IMG/VR virus record: IMGVR_UViG_3300030380_000065
Location: 1-45,011 of that record
Length of the DNA: 45,011 bases
Origin: a virus
Reading direction: 5' to 3' (one strand)
Part shown: positions 1 to 7,663 of the stretch, piece after piece
How the letters are laid out: each line of letters begins with the position of its first letter
How positions within the stretch are numbered: the first letter of the stretch is position 1
Program-made: the position numbers and the translations under genes
The notes under the pieces: generated by a model
Databases searched by the model: none
What the model was told of the DNA's origin: nothing
The model's input: only the letters and a program-made list of their open reading frames with translations

Positions 1-1043
1 AAATCATTACCAACTGCTAAATCAAAGCTACCATCGTTTTCTGCCGTAACTGTTACACCTACAGATCTGCCAGTAACCTCAACATCGTTACTAACTGTAA
101 CCTTAGTTGATGCAGTTAGGTCTATTGTTGGTGCAGTAATTTCTACCTCTGTATCTGCATCTACATCAAGTTGTCCATCTGTGCTTGAACTTACAGACAA
201 AGCACTATCTCTAAAAGTCATTTTTATTGCGTCATTTAATAATAAAGCAGAGTCATGCACATGAGTTAAAGTTACATCGTTGTTAACACCAAAACCTAAC
301 ACTGCTGCATCACTATCTAATTTTAAATCATTACTTATAAGAACTGCCGTTGAGGCATTTAAATCAATAGTTGCTTCACCATCTACTGTCAAAACACCAT
401 CTGAGCTTTGATGTACAAAACTAGCTGTATCACCAAACGTAAGTTTATTTGTGCCATTTAAAGTAAGTCCAGTGCCATCTGTATGTGTTAAGGTAGTGTC
501 TGCATCTGCACCAAACTTGACTACAGCACTATCACTAGATAATAATAAATCATCTGATACTGTAAGGTCATCTTGCACTTTAAGATCAATTACACTTAAT
601 GAATCTAAAACATCTGTAACTATAGCACCACTGCCACCACCATCTAATGAAACAATTTTAGTATCTCCGTTTGGTATGGTAACTGCTGCTCCAGCACCTG
701 ATCCTTGTTTTATAAGAATATTATATGGACCTGAACTACCACTATCGGTAGTTGCATTTTTTATTATATGAACTCGTTTCATGGTGTCTGGACCTATAGT
801 AATGGTGCAATCAGAATCCAAAGCTCCAGTATATGAGATATATATTGCTCTTCCTGCATCAGAAGTTGCATCTGCCACTGTCGTTGCATGAGTATTAGCG
901 TTAGTAGTTATGGCCTCCGTGCCAAAACCTAAAGCCTCACCTATAAGTTCTAAGTTTGTGTTGGTTTTAGTACCCCATTGTCCTGACTGCTCGCCAGTAT
1001 TCATTTCTTCGAGTCTCAAATTGTTTACAAATGTACTTGCCAT
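1..1043 (-). CDS. Tail fibre-like protein, 3' end cut by window edge
   Basis: The reading frame is open from an ATG at 1043 to the window edge (347 codons, no stop). The start overlaps the upstream stop as TAATG. The N-terminus (MASTFVNNLRLEEMNTGEQ, then GQWGTKTNTNLELIGEA) is a pattern I recall from fibre proteins of marine phages. Residues about 165-238 and 239-312 form two tandem repeats of 74 residues, each with DLxLxSDxAV, DxTLTH, LxLN, K(L/M)TF and SSxDGxLxVD, as expected for a beta-rich trimeric fibre. It is the last gene of the late block visible here. Receptor binding is an inference; the C-terminal tip lies outside the window. Confidence 0.8.
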   Translation of the reverse strand, partial: MASTFVNNLRLEEMNTGEQSGQWGTKTNTNLELIGEALGFGTEAITTNANTHATTVADATSDAGRAIYISYTGALDSDCTITIGPDTMKRVHIIKNATTDSGSSGPYNILIKQGSGAGAAVTIPNGDTKIVSLDGGGSGAIVTDVLDSLSVIDLKVQDDLTVSDDLLLSSDSAVVKFGADADTTLTHTDGTGLTLNGTNKLTFGDTASFVHQSSDGVLTVDGEATIDLNASTAVLISNDLKLDSDAAVLGFGVNNDVTLTHVHDSALLLNDAIKMTFRDSALSVSSSTDGQLDVDADTEVEITAPTIDLTASTKVTVSNDVEVTGRSVGVTVTAENDGSFDLAVGND

Positions 1044-1900
1044 TATGCGACCTCTTGCCAGTTAGCTGTTTGATTTGGAACTATTAAACTATATACTAAT
1101 TCCTCTCCAGTGCCACCAGTAGCACTTACTCCCGTTAAAGATACCACACATTGTGGCACTGTGACAACACTAGATTGTTGTGCTTGTGCAGCATCTAAGG
1201 TGACACTAACGTCAACACTAGCCACAACAGACTCTGAGCCTAATGCAGTTGTTCCAACATTTCCAGTAACAGATGCTCCAGTTGTTGTTGCTATGTTAGG
1301 AATACCAAGAGTATTTCCAAAATAACCCATGAGAGCATGGTTGTAACATTGATAATGCAATGTAGGTGCTCCGTCTGGAACAGTTATTTCTACATATCTA
1401 GTTGTGCCTGCATTAAAAGTAGTGGTGTCAACGTAAGATGACTGAGAAACAGATGAACCATCTATATTGTAACTTACACCACTAGTGTATCTTGTATTTT
1501 TGTCTTTATCCTCATAAAGATTAATTGGATGACCATCATTACTACTGTCATCTTGATTAAATCTATAAGTATTACCCTCATATAAAGTTAAAGTAACATC
1601 AGAAGTAGCTGTCGATCCACCAATGGCATACTTATTTGTTGATCCTTGATTGTAATATGGATGATTTGAAGGGTTGCCAGAAACGACAGTAACAGTGAAA
1701 GTGACTGTACTAGCACCAGTTTGACTTATGGCAGTGGTTGCAGAAACACCTGTTGCAGCAACATTTACACCAGGTATACCATCTGGAGTCCCTAAAGCAG
1801 TTGTACCAACAACACCAGTAACAACAACGTCAATCTCTTCATTCCAAGGACCTTGACCCCATGTGCCTCTACCCCAACCTTGTAAGGTAGAATTTGACAT
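1043..1900 (-). CDS. Tail-associated protein with cupredoxin-like domain
   Basis: 285 residues. The N-terminus is Gly/Trp rich (GWGRGTWGQGPWNEE). Short Ig-like repeats flank a central domain: VTGxVGTTALG occurs near residues 27 and 211, and TGVSAT near 50 and 256. The central domain (about 65-198) has a predicted beta pattern with LTLYEGNTYRF, a GHP motif (His124) and YQCYNHALMG (Cys185, His188, Met191). The C-x2-H-x2-M spacing plus an upstream His matches the ligand set of type 1 copper proteins such as amicyanin. I recall such domains in marine phage structural proteins. It lies between the fibre and another virion gene, so a tail or baseplate location is likely. Copper binding is unproven. 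Confidence 0.75.
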   Translation of the reverse strand: MSNSTLQGWGRGTWGQGPWNEEIDVVVTGVVGTTALGTPDGIPGVNVAATGVSATTAISQTGASTVTFTVTVVSGNPSNHPYYNQGSTNKYAIGGSTATSDVTLTLYEGNTYRFNQDDSSNDGHPINLYEDKDKNTRYTSGVSYNIDGSSVSQSSYVDTTTFNAGTTRYVEITVPDGAPTLHYQCYNHALMGYFGNTLGIPNIATTTGASVTGNVGTTALGSESVVASVDVSVTLDAAQAQQSSVVTVPQCVVSLTGVSATGGTGEELVYSLIVPNQTANWQEVA

Positions 1901-2353
1901 TTAGGCTATCCTTATAATCGCATTACTTGCATCAGCAGTTGGAAACTGAATTGTGAAAGTGCCAGATGTTGAAGTTTTATTAGATGTAAAATCTAACACA
2001 CAAACTGCTTTATCACTATTAGTGTCATTATAAATTAAAGCACCCATAGCGGTAATTGTTGCAGTTGTGAAACTTAAGTCAGCAAAATCTGTAAAAGCAG
2101 TTGTTCCAGAAGTTGTCGGTGCAACTTTAGTTAAAGTGCCACCACCAGAAGTATAAGAACCACTATTTGCAATTTCACCAGTTGTCGTAAAAGCAGTCGT
2201 TGCTGCTCCTAATGTCGCAGTTGTGGAAGATTTGCCTCCACCACCTTCTGCATATAACGCTAATTTAAAAGCATTTCCGTTTGTTGCAAAATTGTGTGTG
2301 CCTAACAATAACTCTTGTTTAAATGCAGTACACATTGCTTGTGCTATAGCCAT
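1901..2353 (-). CDS. Conserved virion structural protein, function unassigned
   Basis: 150 residues. The N-terminus MAIAQAMCTAFKQELLLGTH followed by FKLALY is a pattern I recall as frequent in marine phage structural modules. The rest is Ser/Thr/Ala/Gly rich with beta-strand character (FADLSF, MGALIYND, FTIQFP near the C-terminus) and lacks a signal peptide or membrane segment. It abuts the next gene with no gap and has a good ribosome site (AAGGAGACTTTAAT before ATG). A head or tail decoration role is possible, but nothing in the sequence fixes it. Confidence 0.75.
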   Translation of the reverse strand: MAIAQAMCTAFKQELLLGTHNFATNGNAFKLALYAEGGGGKSSTTATLGAATTAFTTTGEIANSGSYTSGGGTLTKVAPTTSGTTAFTDFADLSFTTATITAMGALIYNDTNSDKAVCVLDFTSNKTSTSGTFTIQFPTADASNAIIRIA

Positions 2354-2354
2354 A

Positions 2355-2642
2355 TTAAAGTCTCCTTATATATTCAGCGGTTTCTTTTTGACCGCTTGAT
2401 CTTAGAACTTGAATTATACTAGCACGTTCCTCTCTTCTTGCCAATAATATATAATGATACAAAACTCCTTTAAGTTGCTCTTTAAATAATTTAGCTTGTT
2501 GCCTAACATGAGGGGGAGCTTGATCTGATATACCTGCTATCTTATCAACAGCTAAGTCTGCTATCTGCTCGTTTGTCAATCCACCCCCTTGTGATGTTTT
2601 AATATTGACACTTCCAACAGTTCCTGATCCTAAATCAAGCAT
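2355..2642 (-). CDS. Small conserved phage protein, unknown function
   Basis: 95 residues from the chosen start. An upstream ATG at 2657 is in frame, but GAGGAG lies seven bases before the ATG at 2642, so I take that start (MLDLGSGTVG). The start overlaps the end of the preceding gene by 8 bases. Residues about 24-60 contain LTNEQIADLAVDKI and APPHVRQQAKLFKEQL, then a helical stretch ending ETAEYIRRL. It appears to be a soluble, mostly helical protein. I recall similar small genes beside tail genes of marine phages but know no function. Confidence 0.7.
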   Translation of the reverse strand: MLDLGSGTVGSVNIKTSQGGGLTNEQIADLAVDKIAGISDQAPPHVRQQAKLFKEQLKGVLYHYILLARREERASIIQVLRSSGQKETAEYIRRL

Positions 2643-3354
2643 TTTTTTTCTCCTCATAACTTATGCCAGGTATATCAACTCTACCTATTAAATTAGGTTT
2701 TGAATCAAGTGGTTCTGGCGGTTCTAACTTTGATTTTTTTGTTATTAACATATTACCTTGTGTGGTTGTAGAAACAAGTGGATCGTCAAGTCTATGATAA
2801 CCATAAAGTTTTTCATCGTCTGGAACATTCATATCTAGCAAAGATGAACTATTAGCTATGTGAACTTTTATTTTTTTTGAAATAGCTATAGCTAACCAAA
2901 ATTCACAACACGCTCTGCCTGCCTCTGCAAAAGCAACATCTTTATGAGTAAAATCTATTCCATACAAATGTAAATCTGACACTTTTTGTGATACTGCATA
3001 ACCTATCGAATAAGATACTGTGTTATTAAAATAAGCATAGCCAGTTTTTTGTATTACTTCTTGTAAAGGATATTCCACAACGTCAGGACATCTTTTATCT
3101 AAACAACAAGAATATATTGGTATGTCCTTTTTAGTTAAAAGTCTTTCTGTCATTACATCTGTTTGTTTACCAGCGTTGGGTGAATCCAAAAACCTAGAGG
3201 GCGGGTCCATCATAAAACACTTATCGTGATAGATAACACCAGACATAGAATTAATTGTCCATACCTCATCAAATTTTTCACTTCTTATTTTTGCTAATAT
3301 ATATTCTGAAAAACTATTGCCAAGTGCAACAATAGCTATGCTTTTGTTTTTCAT
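2635..3354 (-). CDS. Rossmann-like protein of unknown function
   Basis: 239 residues. It begins with a hydrophobic strand and small-residue turn (IAIVALGNSFSEYI), followed by FDEVWTINSM and later SDLHLYGIDF. This resembles the MptE-like/DUF115 type of Rossmann domain sometimes found with surface-glycan or glycosyltransfer genes. Several Cys residues (CCLDKRC at about 103-109) are notable. The C-terminal 45 residues are low in predicted structure. A GAGGG site precedes the ATG. It sits among tail genes, so a role in virion decoration or host surface modification is conceivable, but I cannot assign an activity. Confidence 0.6.
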   Translation of the reverse strand: MKNKSIAIVALGNSFSEYILAKIRSEKFDEVWTINSMSGVIYHDKCFMMDPPSRFLDSPNAGKQTDVMTERLLTKKDIPIYSCCLDKRCPDVVEYPLQEVIQKTGYAYFNNTVSYSIGYAVSQKVSDLHLYGIDFTHKDVAFAEAGRACCEFWLAIAISKKIKVHIANSSSLLDMNVPDDEKLYGYHRLDDPLVSTTTQGNMLITKKSKLEPPEPLDSKPNLIGRVDIPGISYEEKKNA

Positions 3355-3365
3355 CTTGCTACCCT

Positions 3366-4013
3366 CTATTGTTTTGGAACTCTGACCAAACCCTCCCTAA
3401 AAGCATCTGTATTTTCTTGTCCTTCACCATATACTTTAAGTCTGCTTATAGCCTCTGTAAATCTTGCAGTATATAGTTGTATTAAGTCTGACTCACCTTT
3501 CATAAAAGTATATGCCTCTACAAGTGTAGCATATAATAAAGCATCTGGTGCGTTTGTGCTTATCCAAGTGCTTCCAGAATCATCAGTTGTTAACGAAGCA
3601 GGTCTATAATAATAATGTAATTCAACGGCATAACTAGAATCTGGAGTTGGTGCAACTATGAATGTATCAACATCAAAAGATGAATAAAATCTAGGACTAC
3701 CAGTGGTGCTTGAGTTTGGTGTAAATTCTTGTATGTAATTAACATCCTTTTGTAATAAAAAAACATTTTGACTACTTGAGTTAACATAAGATAAAGAAAA
3801 AGTTGCTAAGTAATCAGATGGTTTTTCTAAAAACTTGTTACCACTTGTCATTGTTCCAGTAACATTTTTTCTGAAAAGATCTAAATCAACAACTTTAAAT
3901 ATTCTTTCTTCTGCATTTTTTATAAAAAATGGTATCTCTGCTACAAAAGTTGATTCATCATTTTCAGTCCACTCTTGTATTGAAGCTGTTAATGTTGTTA
4001 ATGTAAAACTCAT
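3366..4013 (-). CDS. Adaptor/tail-tube-like virion protein
   Basis: 215 residues. The N-terminal half is helical (LTASIQEWTEND, IKNAEERIFKVVDLDLFRKN). It is followed by a beta region containing FLEKPSDYLATFSLSY, FVAPTPDSSYAVELHYYYRP and a helical C-terminus. This layout resembles head-to-tail adaptor or tail tubular A-type proteins of short-tailed phages, and a second protein of similar layout lies at 4324-4992. It starts in an ATGA overlap with the preceding gene. The assignment to the neck or tail tube is an inference from fold-like patterns and position. Confidence 0.65.
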   Translation of the reverse strand: MSFTLTTLTASIQEWTENDESTFVAEIPFFIKNAEERIFKVVDLDLFRKNVTGTMTSGNKFLEKPSDYLATFSLSYVNSSSQNVFLLQKDVNYIQEFTPNSSTTGSPRFYSSFDVDTFIVAPTPDSSYAVELHYYYRPASLTTDDSGSTWISTNAPDALLYATLVEAYTFMKGESDLIQLYTARFTEAISRLKVYGEGQENTDAFREGLVRVPKQ

Positions 4014-4324
4014 GTTGTACTCACTGTTACTGTTCCAACTGAAGCCGTTGCACTAAATGTCGTAAGTAATGTTCCTATATTACCTAATCCAGTATTTGTG
4101 TAAACAATGAATTTTTTTCCATCATCTTCCGTGTCTGGTCTAGCATCTCTGATTGCTTGATTATCTGCACGACTTCTTACTGGCTCTAATTGTGGATGTT
4201 TTTCTTCATATTCATCTTTGCCAACAATAGAACCATTCCATTCTTTGCGAGTGTCTTTTAATTTATACCTAAATCCAGATCTGTCTGATATTCTGTAAGC
4301 GTATTTACCACTAGCAAAAGCCAT
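4010..4324 (-). CDS. Conserved virion-associated protein
   Basis: 104 residues. The N-terminus MAFASGKYAYRISDRSGFRY, then KEWNGSIVGKDEYEEKHPQL and ARPDTEDD, is a pattern I recall next to tail adaptor genes in marine phages. The C-terminus is Thr/Ser/Gly rich. It is joined to both neighbours by overlaps (TAATG with the gene upstream, ATGA with the gene downstream), which implies translational coupling inside the neck/tail block. No enzyme motif is visible. Confidence 0.7.
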   Translation of the reverse strand: MAFASGKYAYRISDRSGFRYKLKDTRKEWNGSIVGKDEYEEKHPQLEPVRSRADNQAIRDARPDTEDDGKKFIVYTNTGLGNIGTLLTTFSATASVGTVTVSTT

Positions 4325-4992
4325 TATCCTACCTTATAATAATCTAATTTAGGAGATACGTTAAAAGCAGATCTATCTCTATCTTCTGCCATTGCTCTTT
4401 CAAACTCTTCTTCATACACAGTTTTAAGAAATTGTATTCTATCTGGTGCTCTTTTCATAGATATATAATAAGCCAATCCAGCAGTTAAACAAGGTATAAA
4501 TCTAAAAGGCACCTCCATAGTATTAACTTGCGAGTCTGCGTCTTGTATGCGTGTTAAAGCATCATACACAATAACATCTGTGCTGTTTTCTGGTGTAGGA
4601 AATAATTTTAAATTTGGTGTTATTTGCCTATCTAAAAAATATTGTGTGGGTCTTCCAGTAGAGGTTTTGTTTGGTAAGTTTAGAAAAGCATCTCTGCTTA
4701 TTCTAGTCATTGAAAAGTCAGTCCCACTACGTCTAACAACTAAAGATAATATGTCAATTACATCGGTTGCTAAACTATACTCTGAATCATTTGTTGTGAC
4801 AGTTTGTGTTCTTTGTTCAATAGTCCATTGATTAAGACCACGATTTGCCCACTCTGCCAACATAATATTCATAGACCTTCTAGCAGTTTGTAAGTCGTAA
4901 CCAGTTTTAGCCTCTAAGCCACATCTTTCAAAAGCCTCCTCGATGTACTCTGCTACATCTAAATCAAAATCAGTAGAACTTGAAGTTGCCAT
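4324..4992 (-). CDS. Head-tail adaptor (P22 gp4 / tail tubular A-like)
   Basis: 222 residues. The N-terminal segment (DLDVAEYIEEAFERCGLE, then DLQTARRSMNIMLAEWANRG) and the central LFPTPENSTDVIVYDALTRI are typical of the adaptor family that docks under the portal in podoviruses, as I recall it. The C-terminal helix (IQFLKTVYEEEFERAMAEDRDR) is also characteristic, and the length suits the family. Its place downstream of portal and capsid genes agrees. I expect it to sit between portal ring and tail knob. The family call is from memory of motifs. Confidence 0.75.
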   Translation of the reverse strand: MATSSSTDFDLDVAEYIEEAFERCGLEAKTGYDLQTARRSMNIMLAEWANRGLNQWTIEQRTQTVTTNDSEYSLATDVIDILSLVVRRSGTDFSMTRISRDAFLNLPNKTSTGRPTQYFLDRQITPNLKLFPTPENSTDVIVYDALTRIQDADSQVNTMEVPFRFIPCLTAGLAYYISMKRAPDRIQFLKTVYEEEFERAMAEDRDRSAFNVSPKLDYYKVG

Positions 4993-4995
4993 CTT

Positions 4996-5664
4996 TTAAT
5001 CCTTATACAAATTATTAAACGTAATGCTAGGGTCCATATAACTATTATCACATTCTGCGTTATGAATCCACTGACTTGGTTTAAAATCAGGTGCACCCTC
5101 ACCTGTCTCCCACAAAGCAGGACTTGTAGCACGAACTCTATTATTAGGTAATGCTACTATATTTCCAGTCCATTTACCAGCATCAGTTAATTCAATAACA
5201 TGACTTTGTTTATGTTGTGCGGGGTCGTCAGCTATGTCGGACTCTGTATAATCAACTGTAAAAAGATATTTTCCTATATAAAATTTACCATCAATCTTAC
5301 ATTTCCAAGGACTTGAGCTAACTCTATCCATTTTAATTATGGAGTGATAATGAGAACTACAATCCCAAGGTTGAACTAAATGCACAAGCATAGGATCTGG
5401 CCATTCTTTTAAAGGAGTATCTGCAACTAAAGCTGTAATTGGCATCCTTGCCCACATAGCTCCACCATTTATATTTTGACTATCATCAAAATCTGACTCA
5501 CAACCAGTAAATATAACTTGAAAACTTAAACACCTATCAGGCACAGTCGTAACTGCTATAGCCATAGCGTGTAAAAACTCTCCGTGATATTTTTCGTGGT
5601 TGTGCGTATACTCTCTTCTCACCCAACATTTAAAATGAGGGATGTTACTTTGTAAATAGGGCAC
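4996..5664 (-). CDS. Conserved phage protein of the tail block, unknown function (GTG start)
   Basis: 222 residues, with a GTG start directly after the TAA of the upstream gene and AAAGGTGG about ten bases before it. The protein is rich in aromatic residues, Cys and His (MPYLQSNIPHFKCWVRREY at the start, PWDCSSHYHS in the middle, IHNAECDNSYMDP near the end). No membrane segment is present. I recall proteins with this MPYLxSNIP opening in marine phages, uncharacterised. The Cys/His content could suit metal binding, but no regular zinc motif stands out. Confidence 0.7.
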   Translation of the reverse strand: MPYLQSNIPHFKCWVRREYTHNHEKYHGEFLHAMAIAVTTVPDRCLSFQVIFTGCESDFDDSQNINGGAMWARMPITALVADTPLKEWPDPMLVHLVQPWDCSSHYHSIIKMDRVSSSPWKCKIDGKFYIGKYLFTVDYTESDIADDPAQHKQSHVIELTDAGKWTGNIVALPNNRVRATSPALWETGEGAPDFKPSQWIHNAECDNSYMDPSITFNNLYKD

Positions 5665-5877
5665 TTATACACGGCCACCTTTAGCAAAGCCCTTTTTCTT
5701 CATCGCAGCACCACCTTTGGCAAAACCTTTTTTAGCCATTCCACCACCACGCATTTTCTTTGCAGCCATGCCACCGCCTCTCATTTTTTTAGGTTTTGCT
5801 TCACCACCCTCCATCATTTTAGCAGCTCTGGCTAGTTCTTTTGACATAGCCATCATTTTTCTTGGACTCATTGCCAT
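5665..5877 (-). CDS. Lys/Gly/Met-repeat mini-protein
   Basis: 70 residues, very basic and of low complexity. It has the repeats KKMRGGGMA (twice) and KKGFAKGGxA/R (twice), with an N-terminal helix MSPRKMMAMSKELARAAKMM. An AGGAG site precedes the ATG, and the gene overlaps its neighbour by 10 bases. Similar Lys-Gly-Met proteins are common in marine phage late operons in my recollection; their role is unknown. Binding to packaged DNA or to the capsid interior would fit the charge but is only a suggestion. Confidence 0.7.
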   Translation of the reverse strand: MAMSPRKMMAMSKELARAAKMMEGGEAKPKKMRGGGMAAKKMRGGGMAKKGFAKGGAAMKKKGFAKGGRV

Positions 5878-6419
5878 TTTAGTCTCCTATAGTAGTTTTC
5901 ACGTTGCTCATAAATGTCTTCAACATTGTACCTATTATAATAATTATCATAATAACCAAGTTTCTTCAATTTATTTGCACTTTCTTGAAGCTTACTTAAT
6001 CTTTGTACGAATATCAAAGAATATTCCTCACTGACAACTTCCTCAAAAGAACCATCATCTATTAGTTCATTAACGTCATCATCAGGGTGGAATCCCATTA
6101 ACCAAATATCTCTTTGGTTAAATTTGTTTTGATGTATTAATTCATTCAAATTAGTTAAATTATTATGAAAAACATCATTACTTTCAAAACACATATCAAT
6201 AACAATTATTAAATCTTTTGAGTCATGAAATTTATTAATTAAAGAGTAAACTATGTCGTAACTTTCTGTGGTTTTAAGAGCAAAACCTACTTTTTTATTC
6301 TTCCAAGCACTTTTAGCATAAGGGCAAGATGGTAAATTATTATAATTTTTATTAGGTATTTCTAAAGCGTGTTTAGACCACTGACGTATTTCTTCACAAA
6401 TTTTATGTTCTATATTCAT
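5868..6419 (-). CDS. Conserved phage protein, unknown function
   Basis: 183 residues. The motifs LPSCPYAKSAWKNKKVGF, a hydrophobic strand DLIIVIDMCFES, and DIWLMGFHPDDDVNE suggest an alpha/beta fold. The C-terminus is Tyr/Asn rich and charged (YYDNYYNRYNVEDIYEQREN). The CP(Y/F)AKxAW segment is one I recall in uncharacterised marine virus proteins. It starts in an ATGA overlap with the upstream gene and lies in the block of basic mini-proteins although it is not itself basic. I cannot assign an activity. Confidence 0.7.
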   Translation of the reverse strand: MNIEHKICEEIRQWSKHALEIPNKNYNNLPSCPYAKSAWKNKKVGFALKTTESYDIVYSLINKFHDSKDLIIVIDMCFESNDVFHNNLTNLNELIHQNKFNQRDIWLMGFHPDDDVNELIDDGSFEEVVSEEYSLIFVQRLSKLQESANKLKKLGYYDNYYNRYNVEDIYEQRENYYRRLKWQ

Positions 6420-6694
6420 TTCTTTTTTCTTCTTGCTGCCTGAACTCTTTTTGGTCTGCCTGCTGGTTGACCTAATCTTTTTTTCTGTGCAATACGCTTT
6501 CTTTTTTCTGATGCAGACATTTCTGATGCAGTTTTTGGTGTTTTTGATGAAATACGTTTAGTAGGTCTACAATAAGGAGTGCCACGTTTTTCACCCTTTT
6601 GTCTGCCACACTTTTTACCAGTTCTTTGATCTTTCCAATCTTCCTTAAACCATCGTTTAAGAGCAAGGCCAGCTTTTGTTTTACGAACCGCCAT
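6416..6694 (-). CDS. Small basic protein, DUF5872-like
   Basis: 92 residues, strongly basic. The segment WFKEDWKDQRTGKKCGRQKG, then GTPYCRPTKRISSKTPKTASE, matches the DUF5872-type motif I recall (W-F-x-E-x-W, CGRQKGEKRG, YCRPSKR). The C-terminus is almost entirely Arg/Lys/Gln. The two Cys residues (in KKCG and PYCR) could pair or bind a metal. It belongs to a run of basic mini-genes and is joined by overlaps to both neighbours. Nucleic-acid binding is a guess from charge only. Confidence 0.75.
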   Translation of the reverse strand: MAVRKTKAGLALKRWFKEDWKDQRTGKKCGRQKGEKRGTPYCRPTKRISSKTPKTASEMSASEKRKRIAQKKRLGQPAGRPKRVQAARRKKK

Positions 6695-6975
6695 TATCTA
6701 AACTTTGTAACTTTTCTTCTATTGCTCATAACAACGCCACAACCCCTTGCTATGTTTGGATTTTTAGAAGGTCTTTTTGTTTTACCTTTTGATACGTTAC
6801 CGCCATTAGCCATTGTAATAACGCCACCCTCTGCTTTTTTCTTAGCTTTTTTGCCACCTTTTCCATAGTTGGCTGCTCCAACCTTTCGGCATTTAGCAAT
6901 AGCTCCTGAAGCATAGGCTGATGGAAAAACTCTATAACGAGCTTTAACTTTATGATAACAAGCGTCTTTAGGCAT
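6694..6975 (-). CDS. Small basic protein with KVKARYxVFPSAYASGA motif
   Basis: 93 residues. The N-terminal segment MPKDACYHKVKARYRVFPSA, then GAIAKCRKVGAANYG, is a conserved phage motif I recall without known function. The rest is a Gly/Lys linker (KAEGGVITMANGGNVSKGK) and the C-terminal tail IARGCGVVMSNRRKVTKFR. That tail resembles the ends of other late proteins in this window (17246-18058 and 18527-18802). A good AGGAAG site precedes the ATG. Confidence 0.75.
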   Translation of the reverse strand: MPKDACYHKVKARYRVFPSAYASGAIAKCRKVGAANYGKGGKKAKKKAEGGVITMANGGNVSKGKTKRPSKNPNIARGCGVVMSNRRKVTKFR

Positions 6976-7153
6976 AATATCTTCCTTTCAATACTTTCCA
7001 ACAAGTACACCAATATTTTCTTTTCATGCACTGTGGACAATCACTTAATGGTTTACCTTTTGCTCTTAGAACTTCTCCTTTTTTTAGCGGCACAATGTGC
7101 TTTTTCAGAAAATCCTTTAGGTCTTTTGCAATTGATTTTCCTTTTCCTCGCAT
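6968..7153 (-). CDS. Small Cys-rich protein, zinc-ribbon-like
   Basis: 61 residues. After a basic helix (GKSIAKDLKDFLKKHIVPLK) it carries CPQCMKRKYWCTCWK, that is Cys-x2-Cys-x7-Cys-x-Cys, which could hold one metal ion. The ATG at 7153 is preceded by AGGAAGTGGAGT. It overlaps the next gene by 8 bases, the usual arrangement here. I do not recognise the family. Frame, start site and context support a real gene, but its shortness leaves some doubt. Confidence 0.6.
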   Translation of the reverse strand: MRGKGKSIAKDLKDFLKKHIVPLKKGEVLRAKGKPLSDCPQCMKRKYWCTCWKVLKGRYYA

Positions 7154-7219
7154 TACTCCACTTCCTTTTTTGGGGAGGCTTTGACACTTGCCGTGACATT
7201 TGTGACCTGCCCATAACCA

Positions 7220-7378
7220 TTAGAAAAACTTCTCAAGAACTGCTACTCCTATGATAACTCCATAAATACCCCATAAACGAGTATCTAATTTGTTAAGTTT
7301 ATTATTAATACCATCAAATCTAGCATTACATACAGATTCATGTTTTTCCAACATTTTTAATAACTCTTTACTTGTCAT
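7220..7378 (-). CDS. XhlA-like mini-protein: coiled coil plus C-terminal membrane helix
   Basis: 52 residues (MTSKELLKMLEKHESVCNAR..., ending GVAVLEKFF). The ATG follows the upstream TAA directly (TAAATG). Residues 3-33 form a charged helical segment with heptad-like spacing (LLKMLEKH, FDGINNKLNKLDTRL). Residues 33-48 are hydrophobic (LWGIYGVIIGVAVLEK) and would cross or dip into the membrane. This is the layout of XhlA/haemolysin-type accessory proteins found near phage lysis genes. Involvement in lysis or membrane anchoring is an inference; the main holin-like gene is at 12562-12957. Confidence 0.65.
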   Translation of the reverse strand: MTSKELLKMLEKHESVCNARFDGINNKLNKLDTRLWGIYGVIIGVAVLEKFF

Positions 7379-7663
7379 TTAACATTTCCATCTTCTTCTT
7401 GCTTGTCTCAAACGACTGTTTGGATCTTTTGCTGCTTTAGGAAATTTTTTCATTTGTCCAGCACTTCTTGCACAAAAGGACTTTCTTCTTTTAGCCGCTT
7501 TACTTCCTGCTTTAACTTTGCCAGTCACAGCAGTTTTTAATTTACTACCTGGATTATCTCTTCTATAACGAGCAACACCTGCTTTAGTCATTCCCGCTCC
7601 AGATTTAGTGGAGCGGAAATACTTTTTAGTTTTAGGCGGTTGCTTGTCAGGCTTCCTTGCCAT
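7379..7663 (-). CDS. Small basic protein, DUF6321-like
   Basis: 94 residues, extremely basic. It contains GMTKAGVARYRRDNPGSKLK, then AVTGKVKAGSKAAKRRKSFC and ARSAGQMKKFPKAAKDPNSR, a conserved stretch I recall as DUF6321. The ending is RLRQARRRWKC. Start and upstream stop overlap as TAATG. No function is known to me. The charge and late-operon position suggest a nucleic-acid-associated or internal virion component, which is speculation. Confidence 0.75.
   Translation of the reverse strand: MARKPDKQPPKTKKYFRSTKSGAGMTKAGVARYRRDNPGSKLKTAVTGKVKAGSKAAKRRKSFCARSAGQMKKFPKAAKDPNSRLRQARRRWKC

Noticed and set aside
451-771. Plus-strand frame of 106 codons across the tail fibre
   Set aside because: It is the antisense of the tail fibre gene, which has a continuous frame with recognisable repeats; no promoter or ribosome site was seen.
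6472-7040. Minus-strand frames at 6472-6666 and 6750-7040
   Set aside because: They are shadows of the basic mini-genes at 6416-6694 and 6694-6975, which have conserved motifs and proper overlaps.
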